Source: Acidisphaera sp035272265
GTDB lineage: Bacteria; Pseudomonadota; Alphaproteobacteria; Acetobacterales; Acetobacteraceae
NCBI GenBank assembly: GCA_035272265.1
Contig: DATEQV010000107.1
Location: 1-5,067, forward strand
Direction of reading: 5' to 3'
DNA length: 5,067 nucleotides
Shown: piece by piece, positions 1 through 5,067 of the stretch
Position numbering within the stretch: the stretch's first letter is position 1
Layout: every line of letters starts with the position of its first letter
Position numbers and translations under genes: made by a program
Notes under the pieces: model-generated
The model's database searches: none
Told to the model about the DNA's origin: nothing
What the model saw: only the letters and a program-made list of their open reading frames with translations

Positions 1-1043
1 AGGATGGCCGGCGCCAGCGCCAGCGCATGCGCCCCGGCCAGCGTCACGCCGCTATGGCAGGTGGCCGAGAACGCGCCGGGAAACCGCTCCGACTGCGCGT
101 AGATCGGATGCCCGTCCGGCGTCATCACCCGCAGCGCCGACCACACCCGCACCACCGTCGCGTCGGCCAGCTTCGGCAACGCCATCAGGTTGCGTGCGGC
201 GATCTCCTGCATCACCTCGGCCGACGTGCCGAGGTCGAAGCCGACATCCTCGTGGCTGTCGCCCAGCATCACCGAGCCCTCGGCGGTCTGCCGCACCGTG
301 TGCGTCGCGTACTCCAGGAACGGCCGCATCCGCTCCGTCACCATGATCTGCCCGCGCAACGGCGTGACCGGCATGTCGAGACCCACCATCGGCGCCAGCC
401 GAGCGCTGCCCAATCCCGCCGCGATGACCAGCGTGCGGCAACGCACCTGCGCCGCCCCGCAATGCAGGGTGAAGTCGTGCGGCGCCGCGTCGATGCGGTC
501 CACCGTGCGGTTCGGCCTGTAGCTCCCGCCCAGCGCGAGGAACGCCTGCTGCAAGGCGCGCAGCGTCGCCAGCGGATTGGCGTGGCCGTCCTTCGGGCAG
601 TATGCCGCGCCGACGACCCGGTCGGAGATCCCCGGCACCATCGCGCGCAGCTCCGCGCGGTCGATGATGCGCGTGCCGATGTCGCCGCTCTGGTTGTGCA
701 TGCGGGTGATCAGCGCCCCGCGCTCCTCCAGTTCCTCGTCGGACAGGCAGAAGATCAGCCCGCCCGGCTGGCGCAGCGCGACATCCACGCCGGTCGCCGT
801 CGCCAGCGCGCTCGCCATCTGCGGCCACAACTCGGACGACCGCAGCGTCCAGTGCGCGTAGGCGGGCATGTCAGCGCCTTTGCCCTGCACCCAGACAAGC
901 CCGAAATTGCCGCGCGCGGCGCGGAACGCGACGTCGCCCTCGTCGAGCAACGCGACGGACGCACCTTCTTTCGCCAGCCCCCAGGCGATGGCGGAGCCGA
1001 CCAGCCCTCCGCCCACCACCGCCGCGTCGACCGCCTCGCTCAT
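1..1043 (-). CDS. FAD-dependent oxidoreductase, DAO/DadA-like amine or amino-acid oxidase (3' end beyond window)
   Basis: The minus-strand frame from ATG at 1043 is open for 347 codons to the left edge, so the C-terminus is missing; the family usually runs to about 370-400 residues. The N-terminus is a Rossmann FAD-binding fold with VVGGGLVG (residues 9-16, glycines 11, 12, 13 and 16) and an acidic pair D34/E35 after the second strand, where such proteins bind the FAD ribose. Further family marks are GNFGLVW (45-51), the second dinucleotide motif LVIAAGLGS (205-213), PLRGQ (228-232), TPDGHP (308-313) and the C-terminal CHSGVTLA (329-336). There is no signal peptide, so it should act in the cytoplasm. 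Members (glycine oxidase, D-amino-acid dehydrogenase, opine oxidase B, HcnC) oxidise the C-N bond of amines or amino acids. The ATG overlaps the permease stop as ATGA. Substrate is unknown; the transporter beside it suggests an imported amine or amino-acid derivative. Family call is strong, specificity is not. Confidence 0.93.
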   Translation of the reverse strand, partial: MSEAVDAAVVGGGLVGSAIAWGLAKEGASVALLDEGDVAFRAARGNFGLVWVQGKGADMPAYAHWTLRSSELWPQMASALATATGVDVALRQPGGLIFCLSDEELEERGALITRMHNQSGDIGTRIIDRAELRAMVPGISDRVVGAAYCPKDGHANPLATLRALQQAFLALGGSYRPNRTVDRIDAAPHDFTLHCGAAQVRCRTLVIAAGLGSARLAPMVGLDMPVTPLRGQIMVTERMRPFLEYATHTVRQTAEGSVMLGDSHEDVGFDLGTSAEVMQEIAARNLMALPKLADATVVRVWSALRVMTPDGHPIYAQSERFPGAFSATCHSGVTLAGAHALALAPAI

Positions 1044-1837
1044 GCGCGCGTGCCGGAGAACAGCCGGTCGACCCCGTACAGCCGGTCGAGCAGCAGCAGC
1101 AGAACCAGCGTCAGTCCCATGATGATCGCGGAAACCGACGCCACCAGCGGATCGGTCGTCTCGGCGATATGGGTGAACAGCCGCAGCGCCAGCGGCGTCA
1201 CCTGCGGCGAGGAGACGAACACGGTCACGGTCAGCTCGTCGAACGACGAGATGAACGCCAGCATCCAGCCGGCGGCGATCCCCGCCAGCAGCCCCGGCAC
1301 GGTCACCCGCCAGAACGCGCGCAGCCGCGTCGCACCCAGCGACACGGCGGCACGGTCGAGGTTCGCATCCAGCCCGTCCACGGCCGCCAATACCATGCGC
1401 AGCACGTACGGCCCGATCACCACCGCGTGGCACAGCGCGAGGCCGGTGAACGTGCCCTGGATGCCGAACAGCGACAAGAAGCGCAGCAAACCCACCCCGA
1501 GCACCACCGCCGGCACCATCAGCGGCGACATCACGAAGACGAGGATCGCCTGCCGCAAGGCGAACTGCCGCCGTCCGATCGCCAGCGCCGCCGGCAGGAT
1601 CGCGGCCGTCGCCAATGTCGCCGCGCACAGCCCAAGCCGGATCGACAGCCAGAACGACGCAATGAAATCGGGGTTGTCGCCGATCGCGCGGAACCAGCGC
1701 AGCGAGACCCCGTGCAGCGGCAGCGACAGATACCCCTCGGGCGTGAAGGCGACCAGGAACACCACCACCAGCGGCGCCAGCATGAACACCACGAACGCCG
1801 CGTGGAACGCGAGCGCGAACGGGCCGTTGCGCCTCAT
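1040..1837 (-). CDS. ABC transporter permease, PotC-like (spermidine/putrescine family), second permease
   Basis: This 265-residue integral inner-membrane protein is one half of the transport channel. Hydrophobic segments lie near residues 9-31, 63-86, 97-120, 130-152, 184-198 and 232-250, the six-helix layout usual for the family. The cytoplasmic EAA loop that docks on the ATPase is at about 161-181 (DRAAVSLGAT onward, G168, P181). The following SSFDELTVTVF (197-207) is typical of PotC/PotI-type permeases. I chose the start at 1837 because its ATG overlaps the previous gene's stop as ATGA and leads straight into a positively charged N-terminus (MRRNG) and the first helix. The frame stays open upstream to 2962, but that stretch is only a shadow of the first permease. 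A GGAGG lies only one base before the ATG, too close to be ideal, so translational coupling is likely. The stop overlaps the oxidase start. Confidence 0.95.
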   Translation of the reverse strand: MRRNGPFALAFHAAFVVFMLAPLVVVFLVAFTPEGYLSLPLHGVSLRWFRAIGDNPDFIASFWLSIRLGLCAATLATAAILPAALAIGRRQFALRQAILVFVMSPLMVPAVVLGVGLLRFLSLFGIQGTFTGLALCHAVVIGPYVLRMVLAAVDGLDANLDRAAVSLGATRLRAFWRVTVPGLLAGIAAGWMLAFISSFDELTVTVFVSSPQVTPLALRLFTHIAETTDPLVASVSAIIMGLTLVLLLLLDRLYGVDRLFSGTRA

Positions 1838-2706
1838 GCCTCCGCGTCCGCCAGTTCGGCCATCTGCGTCCGTCGCTCGGCGACCCGGCTCAGCAGCAGC
1901 ATGATCGCGATCACCGCGATCACCAGCAGGCACGCGATCGACGCACCCAGCGGCCAGTCGAGCGAGACCAGGAACTCGTCGTAGATCGCCGTCGCCGCGA
2001 CCTTCAGCCGCCGCCCGCCGATCAGCGCCGGTGTGGCGAAGGCGCTCGCCGCCAGCGAGAACACGATCAGCCCGCCGGACAGGATGCCGGGCACGATCTG
2101 CGGCACCACCACGCGGAAGAACACGGTCACCTGCGACGACCCGAGCGACACCGCCGCGTTCTCCGTCGCCGGATCGACCCCGCCGAGCGCGGTCCACACC
2201 GCCAGCACCATGAACGGTATCAGCACATGCACCAGCGCGATCACCATCCCGGTGTCGGTGAACAGCAGGTCGATCGGCGACGATGCAAGATGCAACCCGG
2301 TCAGCGCCTGGTTGATCAGCCCGTCGCGCCCCAGCAGGATCGTCCATCCCAGCGTCCGCACCACCACCGACACCAGCAGCGGCCCGAGCACCACCAGCAG
2401 AGCCAAGCCCCGCCAGCGCGGGCGCAGCCGGCTGAGGAACCACGCTTCTGGCACGCCGATCACCACGCAGAACGCCGTCGTCGCCGCCGCGACGATCAGC
2501 GTGCGCAGGAAGATCGCCTGGTAGTATTCGTCTGTCAGCACGCTCGCGTAGTTGTGCAAGGACCAAGTCAGCAGCACCCCCTGCGTGTCGCTGTAGCTGT
2601 TGAACGACAGCAGCGCGGTCATCACCAGCGGGGTCGCCAGCATCACGCCGTACAGCGCCAGCGCCGGCGCGCACAGCAGGTACGGCTGGCCGGCGTGTCG
2701 GTTCAT
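1834..2706 (-). CDS. ABC transporter permease, PotB-like (spermidine/putrescine family), first permease
   Basis: This 290-residue inner-membrane protein should form the channel as a heterodimer with the permease encoded just downstream. Hydrophobic segments lie near residues 11-33, 68-91, 100-123, 153-174, 208-229 and 254-273. The EAA loop sits at about 182-202 (ENAAVSLGSS, with G189 and P202), where coupling helices contact the ATPase. Other PotB-like marks are the LLSFNSY stretch after helix 1 (32-38) and SAFATPALIGG near 221-231. The ATG at 2706 overlaps the ATPase stop as ATGA and starts a short polar leader before helix 1. A longer reading from 2946 would add 80 proline/arginine-rich residues that are the ATPase read out of frame, so I rejected it. 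No strong Shine-Dalgarno is visible, which fits coupling to the ATPase. It does not identify the solute. Confidence 0.95.
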   Translation of the reverse strand: MNRHAGQPYLLCAPALALYGVMLATPLVMTALLSFNSYSDTQGVLLTWSLHNYASVLTDEYYQAIFLRTLIVAAATTAFCVVIGVPEAWFLSRLRPRWRGLALLVVLGPLLVSVVVRTLGWTILLGRDGLINQALTGLHLASSPIDLLFTDTGMVIALVHVLIPFMVLAVWTALGGVDPATENAAVSLGSSQVTVFFRVVVPQIVPGILSGGLIVFSLAASAFATPALIGGRRLKVAATAIYDEFLVSLDWPLGASIACLLVIAVIAIMLLLSRVAERRTQMAELADAEA

Positions 2707-3749
2707 GCGTCCGCGCCGTCCGACGGCAGCACGCGCAGGCTGTCCTTGTGCCAGTCCAGGCCGACGACCTGTCCTTCCTCGGGCGGGGCGGCGCCGGTGT
2801 TCTGCTGATAGACGAGCAGGTCGCCCACCTCGCTCGCCACCTGCAGCAGCCAGTGGTTGCCGAGGAACATGCGCGAGCGGATCGTCCCGGCCAGCTTGCC
2901 ACGGCCCGGGTCCGTGACCCGGATCTTCTCGGGCCGCACGGAACACAGCACCGCGCCATCAAGCGTGGTGTGCGCCTCGGCGCGCACGCCGCCCGGCAGC
3001 TCGATCACCCCGCGGGACGCCCGGCCGGCGACGTTGTTGCTCTTGCCGAGGAAGTTCGACGCGAAGTCGTCCGCCGGGTGCTCGTACGCGGATTGCGGCG
3101 TGTCGACCTGCACGATGCGGCCGGCGCGCATCACCGCGATCCGGTCGCTCATCGCCATCGCCTCGTTCTGGTCGTGCGTGACCATCACCGTCGTGATGGC
3201 GAGCTCCCGCTGCAGGCGGCGCAGCTCGATCTGCATGTCCTCGCGCAGCTTGGCGTCCAGGTTCGACATCGGCTCATCGAGCAGCAGCAGCCGCGGCTCG
3301 ATCACCAGTGCGCGCGCAATCGCCACCCGCTGCTGCTGGCCGCCCGACAGCTGGCGCGGGTAGCGCTGCGCCAGATGCCCCAGATGCACCTGCTCCAGCG
3401 CCCGCGCCACGCGCGCCGCGCGGTCCGACCGCGACACGCGCCGCATCTCCAGCCCAAAGGCGACGTTGCCCGCCACCGTCATGTGCGGGAACAGCGCGTA
3501 GGACTGGAACACGATGCCCACGCCGCGCCGATTGGGCGCGATGCGTCCCAGATCCGACCCGTCCAGGTCGATCGAGCCCCGTGTCGGCTCCACGAACCCC
3601 GCGATCATCTGCAGCGTCGTCGTCTTGCCGCAGCCCGACGGGCCGAGCAGCGAGACGAACTCGCCGCGCTCGACCTGGAGGCTGACGTCCTCGACGGCGA
3701 TGGTGCGGCCGTAGCGGCACTGGAGGTTGCGAAGCTCCAGGAAGCTCAT
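2703..3749 (-). CDS. ABC transporter ATP-binding protein, PotA-like with C-terminal TOBE-type domain
   Basis: This 348-residue cytoplasmic ATPase drives solute import by the two neighbouring permeases. All nucleotide-binding motifs are intact: Walker A GPSGCGKTT (36-44), Q-loop Q82 in VFQSYALFPHM, signature LSGGQ (134-138), Walker B LLLLDEP (154-160, catalytic E159), D-loop SNLD (162-165) and H-loop H192. Residues from about 230 to the end form the TOBE/OB-like regulatory domain of the PotA/MalK/FbpC class, with the usual VRPEKIRV (271-278) and MFLGNHW (294-300). Length is typical. The start lies 7 bases after the binding-protein stop. Upstream Shine-Dalgarno matching is weak, so coupling or re-initiation is likely. 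The stop overlaps the first permease start. The motif set alone cannot separate polyamine, iron or other substrates; the two PotB/PotC-like permeases favour the polyamine/amine class. Confidence 0.97.
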   Translation of the reverse strand: MSFLELRNLQCRYGRTIAVEDVSLQVERGEFVSLLGPSGCGKTTTLQMIAGFVEPTRGSIDLDGSDLGRIAPNRRGVGIVFQSYALFPHMTVAGNVAFGLEMRRVSRSDRAARVARALEQVHLGHLAQRYPRQLSGGQQQRVAIARALVIEPRLLLLDEPMSNLDAKLREDMQIELRRLQRELAITTVMVTHDQNEAMAMSDRIAVMRAGRIVQVDTPQSAYEHPADDFASNFLGKSNNVAGRASRGVIELPGGVRAEAHTTLDGAVLCSVRPEKIRVTDPGRGKLAGTIRSRMFLGNHWLLQVASEVGDLLVYQQNTGAAPPEEGQVVGLDWHKDSLRVLPSDGADA

Positions 3750-3756
3750 CGTGTCG

Positions 3757-4779
3757 TCAGCGCTCGACCTCGCGATTCCACCGCTTCGTCCAGGCGTCGC
3801 GATGCGCGTTGATCGCCGCCCAGTCGAACGTCACCAACTTGGCGATCTGGTCCGGGCCGTACGGGACGCCCTTCGCCTGCTCCGGCGTGAGCTTCACCTC
3901 CTTGTTGGTCGGCCCGAACGCCGTCTCCGCCAGGATGGCCTGCACCTCCGGCGAGATCAGCCAGTCGACGAACGCCTGCCCGTCGGCGTCATCGCGCGCG
4001 CCCTTGACCGTGCAGGCGGTGACGAACAGGGCCGGCGCGCCTTCCTTCGGATAGACGAACTTCACCGGAAATCCGGTGGCGGCGAGGGCCGCGATGCGCG
4101 CGCTGCCCCACACGTCGATGGTGATCTCGCCGCTCTGGAACAGCTCGGACATGCGGCCCGGCGAGGATTCGAACGCGCGGACGTTCGGCGCCACCGTCTG
4201 CATGGTGGCGAAGCCGGGATCGATGTTGTCGACGCCGCCGCCGGCCATGCGCGCGTACATCAGCAGCGTCTGCAGGCCGTACGTGTTGTCGATCCCCGGG
4301 ATGGCGAGCTTGCCCTTGTATTTCGGAAACGCAAGCTCGGCCCACGACTCCGGCGGACTCCAGCCCGCCTTCGCGAAAGCGTCCGCGTTGTAGCCGATCC
4401 CCGTCGCGACCACGCCGGTCGCGACCGCGTCGCCCATCTTCGCGAGGTCGTATAGGTTGGCGTAGTTCGGCCCCGGCTCGATCTTGGCGCAGAAGCCGAG
4501 CTGCAAGGCCCGCTGCATCGGCCCGTCGTCCATGATCGCCACGTCGAGGTCCGGATGGTCCTTCTGCGCCTGCAGCTTCGCCAGCGTGTCGGTGGAGTTG
4601 CCGGCGACGAAGGACACCGCCAGCCCGTGCGCCTTTTCGAACGGCGGGATCACGCGCGCGCGCATGATCGTCTCGTACGACCCGCCGTAGCCGGCCACGT
4701 ACAGCGTCTTCTGCGCCTGCGCCGCGCCGATGGTTGCGACGAGGGCAGCGGTAGCAAGGATGGACAGTCTTGCAATCAT
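3757..4779 (-). CDS. Extracellular solute-binding protein of a PotD-like ABC transporter
   Basis: First gene of the operon, 340 residues. It should capture the solute in the periplasm and hand it to the permeases. The first 22 residues are a Sec-type signal peptide: a basic MIAR start, a hydrophobic core, and an AQA cleavage motif (predicted cut after A22). There is no lipobox cysteine, so it is probably soluble. The mature N-terminus carries a beta-strand and GGSYE (TLYVAGYGGSYE, 25-36) as in COG0687 / SBP_bac_6-8 proteins. DVAIMDDGPMQRAL (79-92), GIGYN (127-131), PESWAELAFPKYKGKLAIP (143-161) and SELFQSGE (211-218) match the usual order in this family. Two cysteines remain after processing (C97 and C256). 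The ATG at 4779 follows a GGAGG at nine bases spacing. Homologs bind spermidine, putrescine, iron or various organic solutes; the ligand here cannot be told from motifs. Confidence 0.93.
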   Translation of the reverse strand: MIARLSILATAALVATIGAAQAQKTLYVAGYGGSYETIMRARVIPPFEKAHGLAVSFVAGNSTDTLAKLQAQKDHPDLDVAIMDDGPMQRALQLGFCAKIEPGPNYANLYDLAKMGDAVATGVVATGIGYNADAFAKAGWSPPESWAELAFPKYKGKLAIPGIDNTYGLQTLLMYARMAGGGVDNIDPGFATMQTVAPNVRAFESSPGRMSELFQSGEITIDVWGSARIAALAATGFPVKFVYPKEGAPALFVTACTVKGARDDADGQAFVDWLISPEVQAILAETAFGPTNKEVKLTPEQAKGVPYGPDQIAKLVTFDWAAINAHRDAWTKRWNREVER

Positions 4780-4788
4780 CCGGGCGTG

Positions 4789-4793
4789 CCTCC
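4789..4793 (-). promoter_or_regulatory. Ribosome binding site of the solute-binding protein gene
   Basis: The minus strand reads GGAGG here, nine bases before the ATG at 4779. It is the best Shine-Dalgarno in the operon and fixes the start of its first gene. Downstream genes have weaker or badly spaced sites and seem to rely on coupling. Confidence 0.7.
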
Positions 4794-4812
4794 GCGTGTG
4801 CGCAACGCCCGC

Positions 4813-4841
4813 ATCACATCACGTGGCGGCCCGATTTGAAA
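4813..4841 (-). promoter_or_regulatory. Weak candidate sigma-70-type promoter for the transporter operon
   Basis: On the minus strand TTTCAA (4841-4836) and TGTGAT (4818-4813) are separated by 17 bases, matching the -35 and -10 consensus at 3 of 6 and 4 of 6 positions. Transcription would begin near 4806 and give a leader of about 26 bases that includes the Shine-Dalgarno. It sits in the least GC-rich part of the intergenic region. Such partial matches arise by chance, so this is only a candidate. Confidence 0.25.
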
Positions 4842-4858
4842 GCGCCTGCCGGGCCGGC

Positions 4859-4870
4859 GCGCGGCCGCGC
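4859..4870. repeat. 12-base perfect palindrome GCGCGGCCGCGC
   Basis: The sequence is its own reverse complement, with no spacer. It adjoins an 11-base dyad GCCGG-G-CCGGC at 4848-4858, and the pair sits near the middle of the divergent intergenic region. It may be a binding site or just GC-rich composition; no T-run follows on either strand, so it does not look like a terminator. Confidence 0.25.
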
Positions 4871-4884
4871 CCCTTGCCACGACC

Positions 4885-4897
4885 GACCCGCCGGGTC
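4885..4897. repeat. 13-base palindrome GACCCG-C-CGGGTC, possible operator
   Basis: Two perfect six-base arms flank a single central C. The palindrome ends 33 bases before the plus-strand start codon. It lies between a TTGCCA (4874-4879) and CAGGAT (4897-4902), which could be a poor -35/-10 pair with 17-base spacing; its last base overlaps the CAGGAT. A repressor site is possible, but a single short GC-rich dyad is weak evidence. Confidence 0.25.
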
Positions 4898-4916
4898 AGG
4901 ATTCCACCGCAGAAAC

Positions 4917-4924
4917 GGGAAGGA
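4917..4924 (+). promoter_or_regulatory. Ribosome binding site of the plus-strand binding-protein gene
   Basis: GGGAAGGA lies six bases before the ATG at 4931, a good Shine-Dalgarno match and spacing. It supports this ATG as the true start and argues that the divergent plus-strand frame is translated. Confidence 0.7.
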
Positions 4925-4930
4925 TCGGAC

Positions 4931-5067
4931 ATGCGGCGCAGGCAGGTGCTTTTGGGCGCGGTCGCCAGTTTGGGTGCCGTTCCGCCGGCGTTCGCGGACA
5001 CCGTGATGAAGGTCGGCTCCACGCCGACCGGCATCCCGTTCACCTTCCTGGACACCAAGACCAACAC
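4931..5067 (+). CDS. Periplasmic substrate-binding protein, probably amino-acid ABC transporter (5' part only)
   Basis: Only the first 45 codons are in the window; the gene continues past the right edge. The leader MRRRQVLLGAVASLGA ends in PAFA, giving a likely cleavage after residue 22 (AFA before DT). Its twin arginines followed by QVLL resemble a Tat signal, though the match to the S/T-RR-x-F-L-K consensus is partial and Sec export is also possible. The mature start, VMKVGSTPTGIPFTFLDTKTN, resembles the first strand of SBP_bac_3 proteins (the HisJ/GlnH type), in which a strand ending in a G-T/S-P turn is followed by a P-F-x-F segment touching the ligand. A good Shine-Dalgarno precedes the ATG. 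The gene is divergent from the PotD-like operon, and its permease and ATPase genes, if any, would lie to the right. The family call rests on few residues. Confidence 0.82.
   Translation, partial: MRRRQVLLGAVASLGAVPPAFADTVMKVGSTPTGIPFTFLDTKTN

Larger units (their letters stand above)
4780..4930. promoter_or_regulatory. Divergent intergenic control region between two binding-protein genes
   Basis: These 151 bases lie between the start codons of two oppositely oriented genes, so promoters for both must sit here or overlap the genes. The region holds two Shine-Dalgarno sequences, one at each end, and short perfect dyads: GCCGG-G-CCGGC (4848-4858), GCGCGGCCGCGC (4859-4870) and GACCCG-C-CGGGTC (4885-4897). 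These could be operators or simply a product of very high GC. No terminator-like hairpin with a T-run is present. I see no small ORF with its own ribosome binding site. Confidence 0.5.

Noticed and set aside
52..828. A minus-strand 258-codon frame inside the oxidase
   Set aside because: The oxidase frame on the same strand carries FAD-binding motifs through the whole region; this one is an Ala/Gly/Arg-rich out-of-frame shadow.
27..1904. A 625-codon plus-strand open frame covering the oxidase and the second permease
   Set aside because: It is antisense to two well-recognised genes, is very rich in Arg/Ala/Pro/His with no recognisable domain, and has no ribosome binding site. Long antisense frames are expected in DNA this GC-rich.
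1834..2946. A 370-codon reading of the first permease starting at 2946
   Set aside because: The extra 80 residues overlap the ATPase C-terminal domain out of frame and are low-complexity Arg/Pro/Gly. The ATG at 2706 is the natural start.
1040..2962. A 640-codon reading of the second permease that would start at 2962
   Set aside because: The first 375 residues are the first permease and ATPase read out of frame. The ATG at 1837 has the ATGA overlap and leads directly into the first membrane helix.
2748..3812. A 354-codon plus-strand frame opposite the ATPase
   Set aside because: The ATPase has every canonical motif on the other strand; this frame is His/Arg/Gln-rich antisense shadow.
3727..4455. 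A 242-codon plus-strand frame opposite the binding protein
   Set aside because: It lies antisense to a convincing secreted binding protein and shows no domain or ribosome binding site.
4848..4871. GC-rich hairpins considered as a transcription terminator
   Set aside because: No T-run follows on either strand and both flanking genes are transcribed away from the site, so a terminator is not expected there.
4819..5067. A minus-strand frame entering from the right edge and covering the plus-strand binding-protein start
   Set aside because: The plus-strand frame has a good Shine-Dalgarno, a signal peptide and a family-like mature start; the minus frame has none of these.

Overview
The window comes from a GC-rich bacterial chromosome or large replicon. 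Codon use, the polyamine-type transporter, the FAD oxidase and the leader of the right-hand binding protein suggest a proteobacterium. An alphaproteobacterium of the Rhodospirillales/Acetobacteraceae kind is my best guess, but this is inference from general resemblance and was not tested. No RNA genes, mobile elements, CRISPR arrays or recombination sites are visible. Nearly all of the DNA is coding.

Positions 4779 down to 1 (minus strand) hold one compact operon. In order of transcription it encodes a secreted solute-binding protein (4779-3757), an ABC ATPase of the PotA type (3749-2703), a first inner-membrane permease (2706-1834), a second permease (1837-1040), and an FAD-dependent amine/amino-acid oxidase of the DAO (DadA-like) family (1043 running off the left edge). 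The first two genes are 7 bases apart. Each of the next three junctions is a four-base ATGA overlap, so the oxidase is joined to the transporter in the same way the permeases are.

The transporter belongs to the spermidine/putrescine (PotABCD-like) class: one binding protein, one ATPase with a C-terminal TOBE-like regulatory domain, and two different permeases, each with an EAA loop. The likely logic is catabolic. The transporter brings in an amine or N-substituted amino acid and the oxidase opens its C-N bond in the cytoplasm. The exact substrate cannot be read from the sequence.

A 151-base divergent intergenic region (4780-4930) separates this operon from a plus-strand gene starting at 4931 and cut by the right edge. 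That gene encodes another periplasmic binding protein, apparently of the polar-amino-acid type and unrelated to the first. The intergenic DNA has a clear Shine-Dalgarno sequence for each gene, several short GC-rich palindromes and a weak candidate promoter for the operon.

I found no convincing novel system. The points most worth a second look are the transporter-oxidase coupling and the palindrome cluster between the two divergent binding-protein genes.
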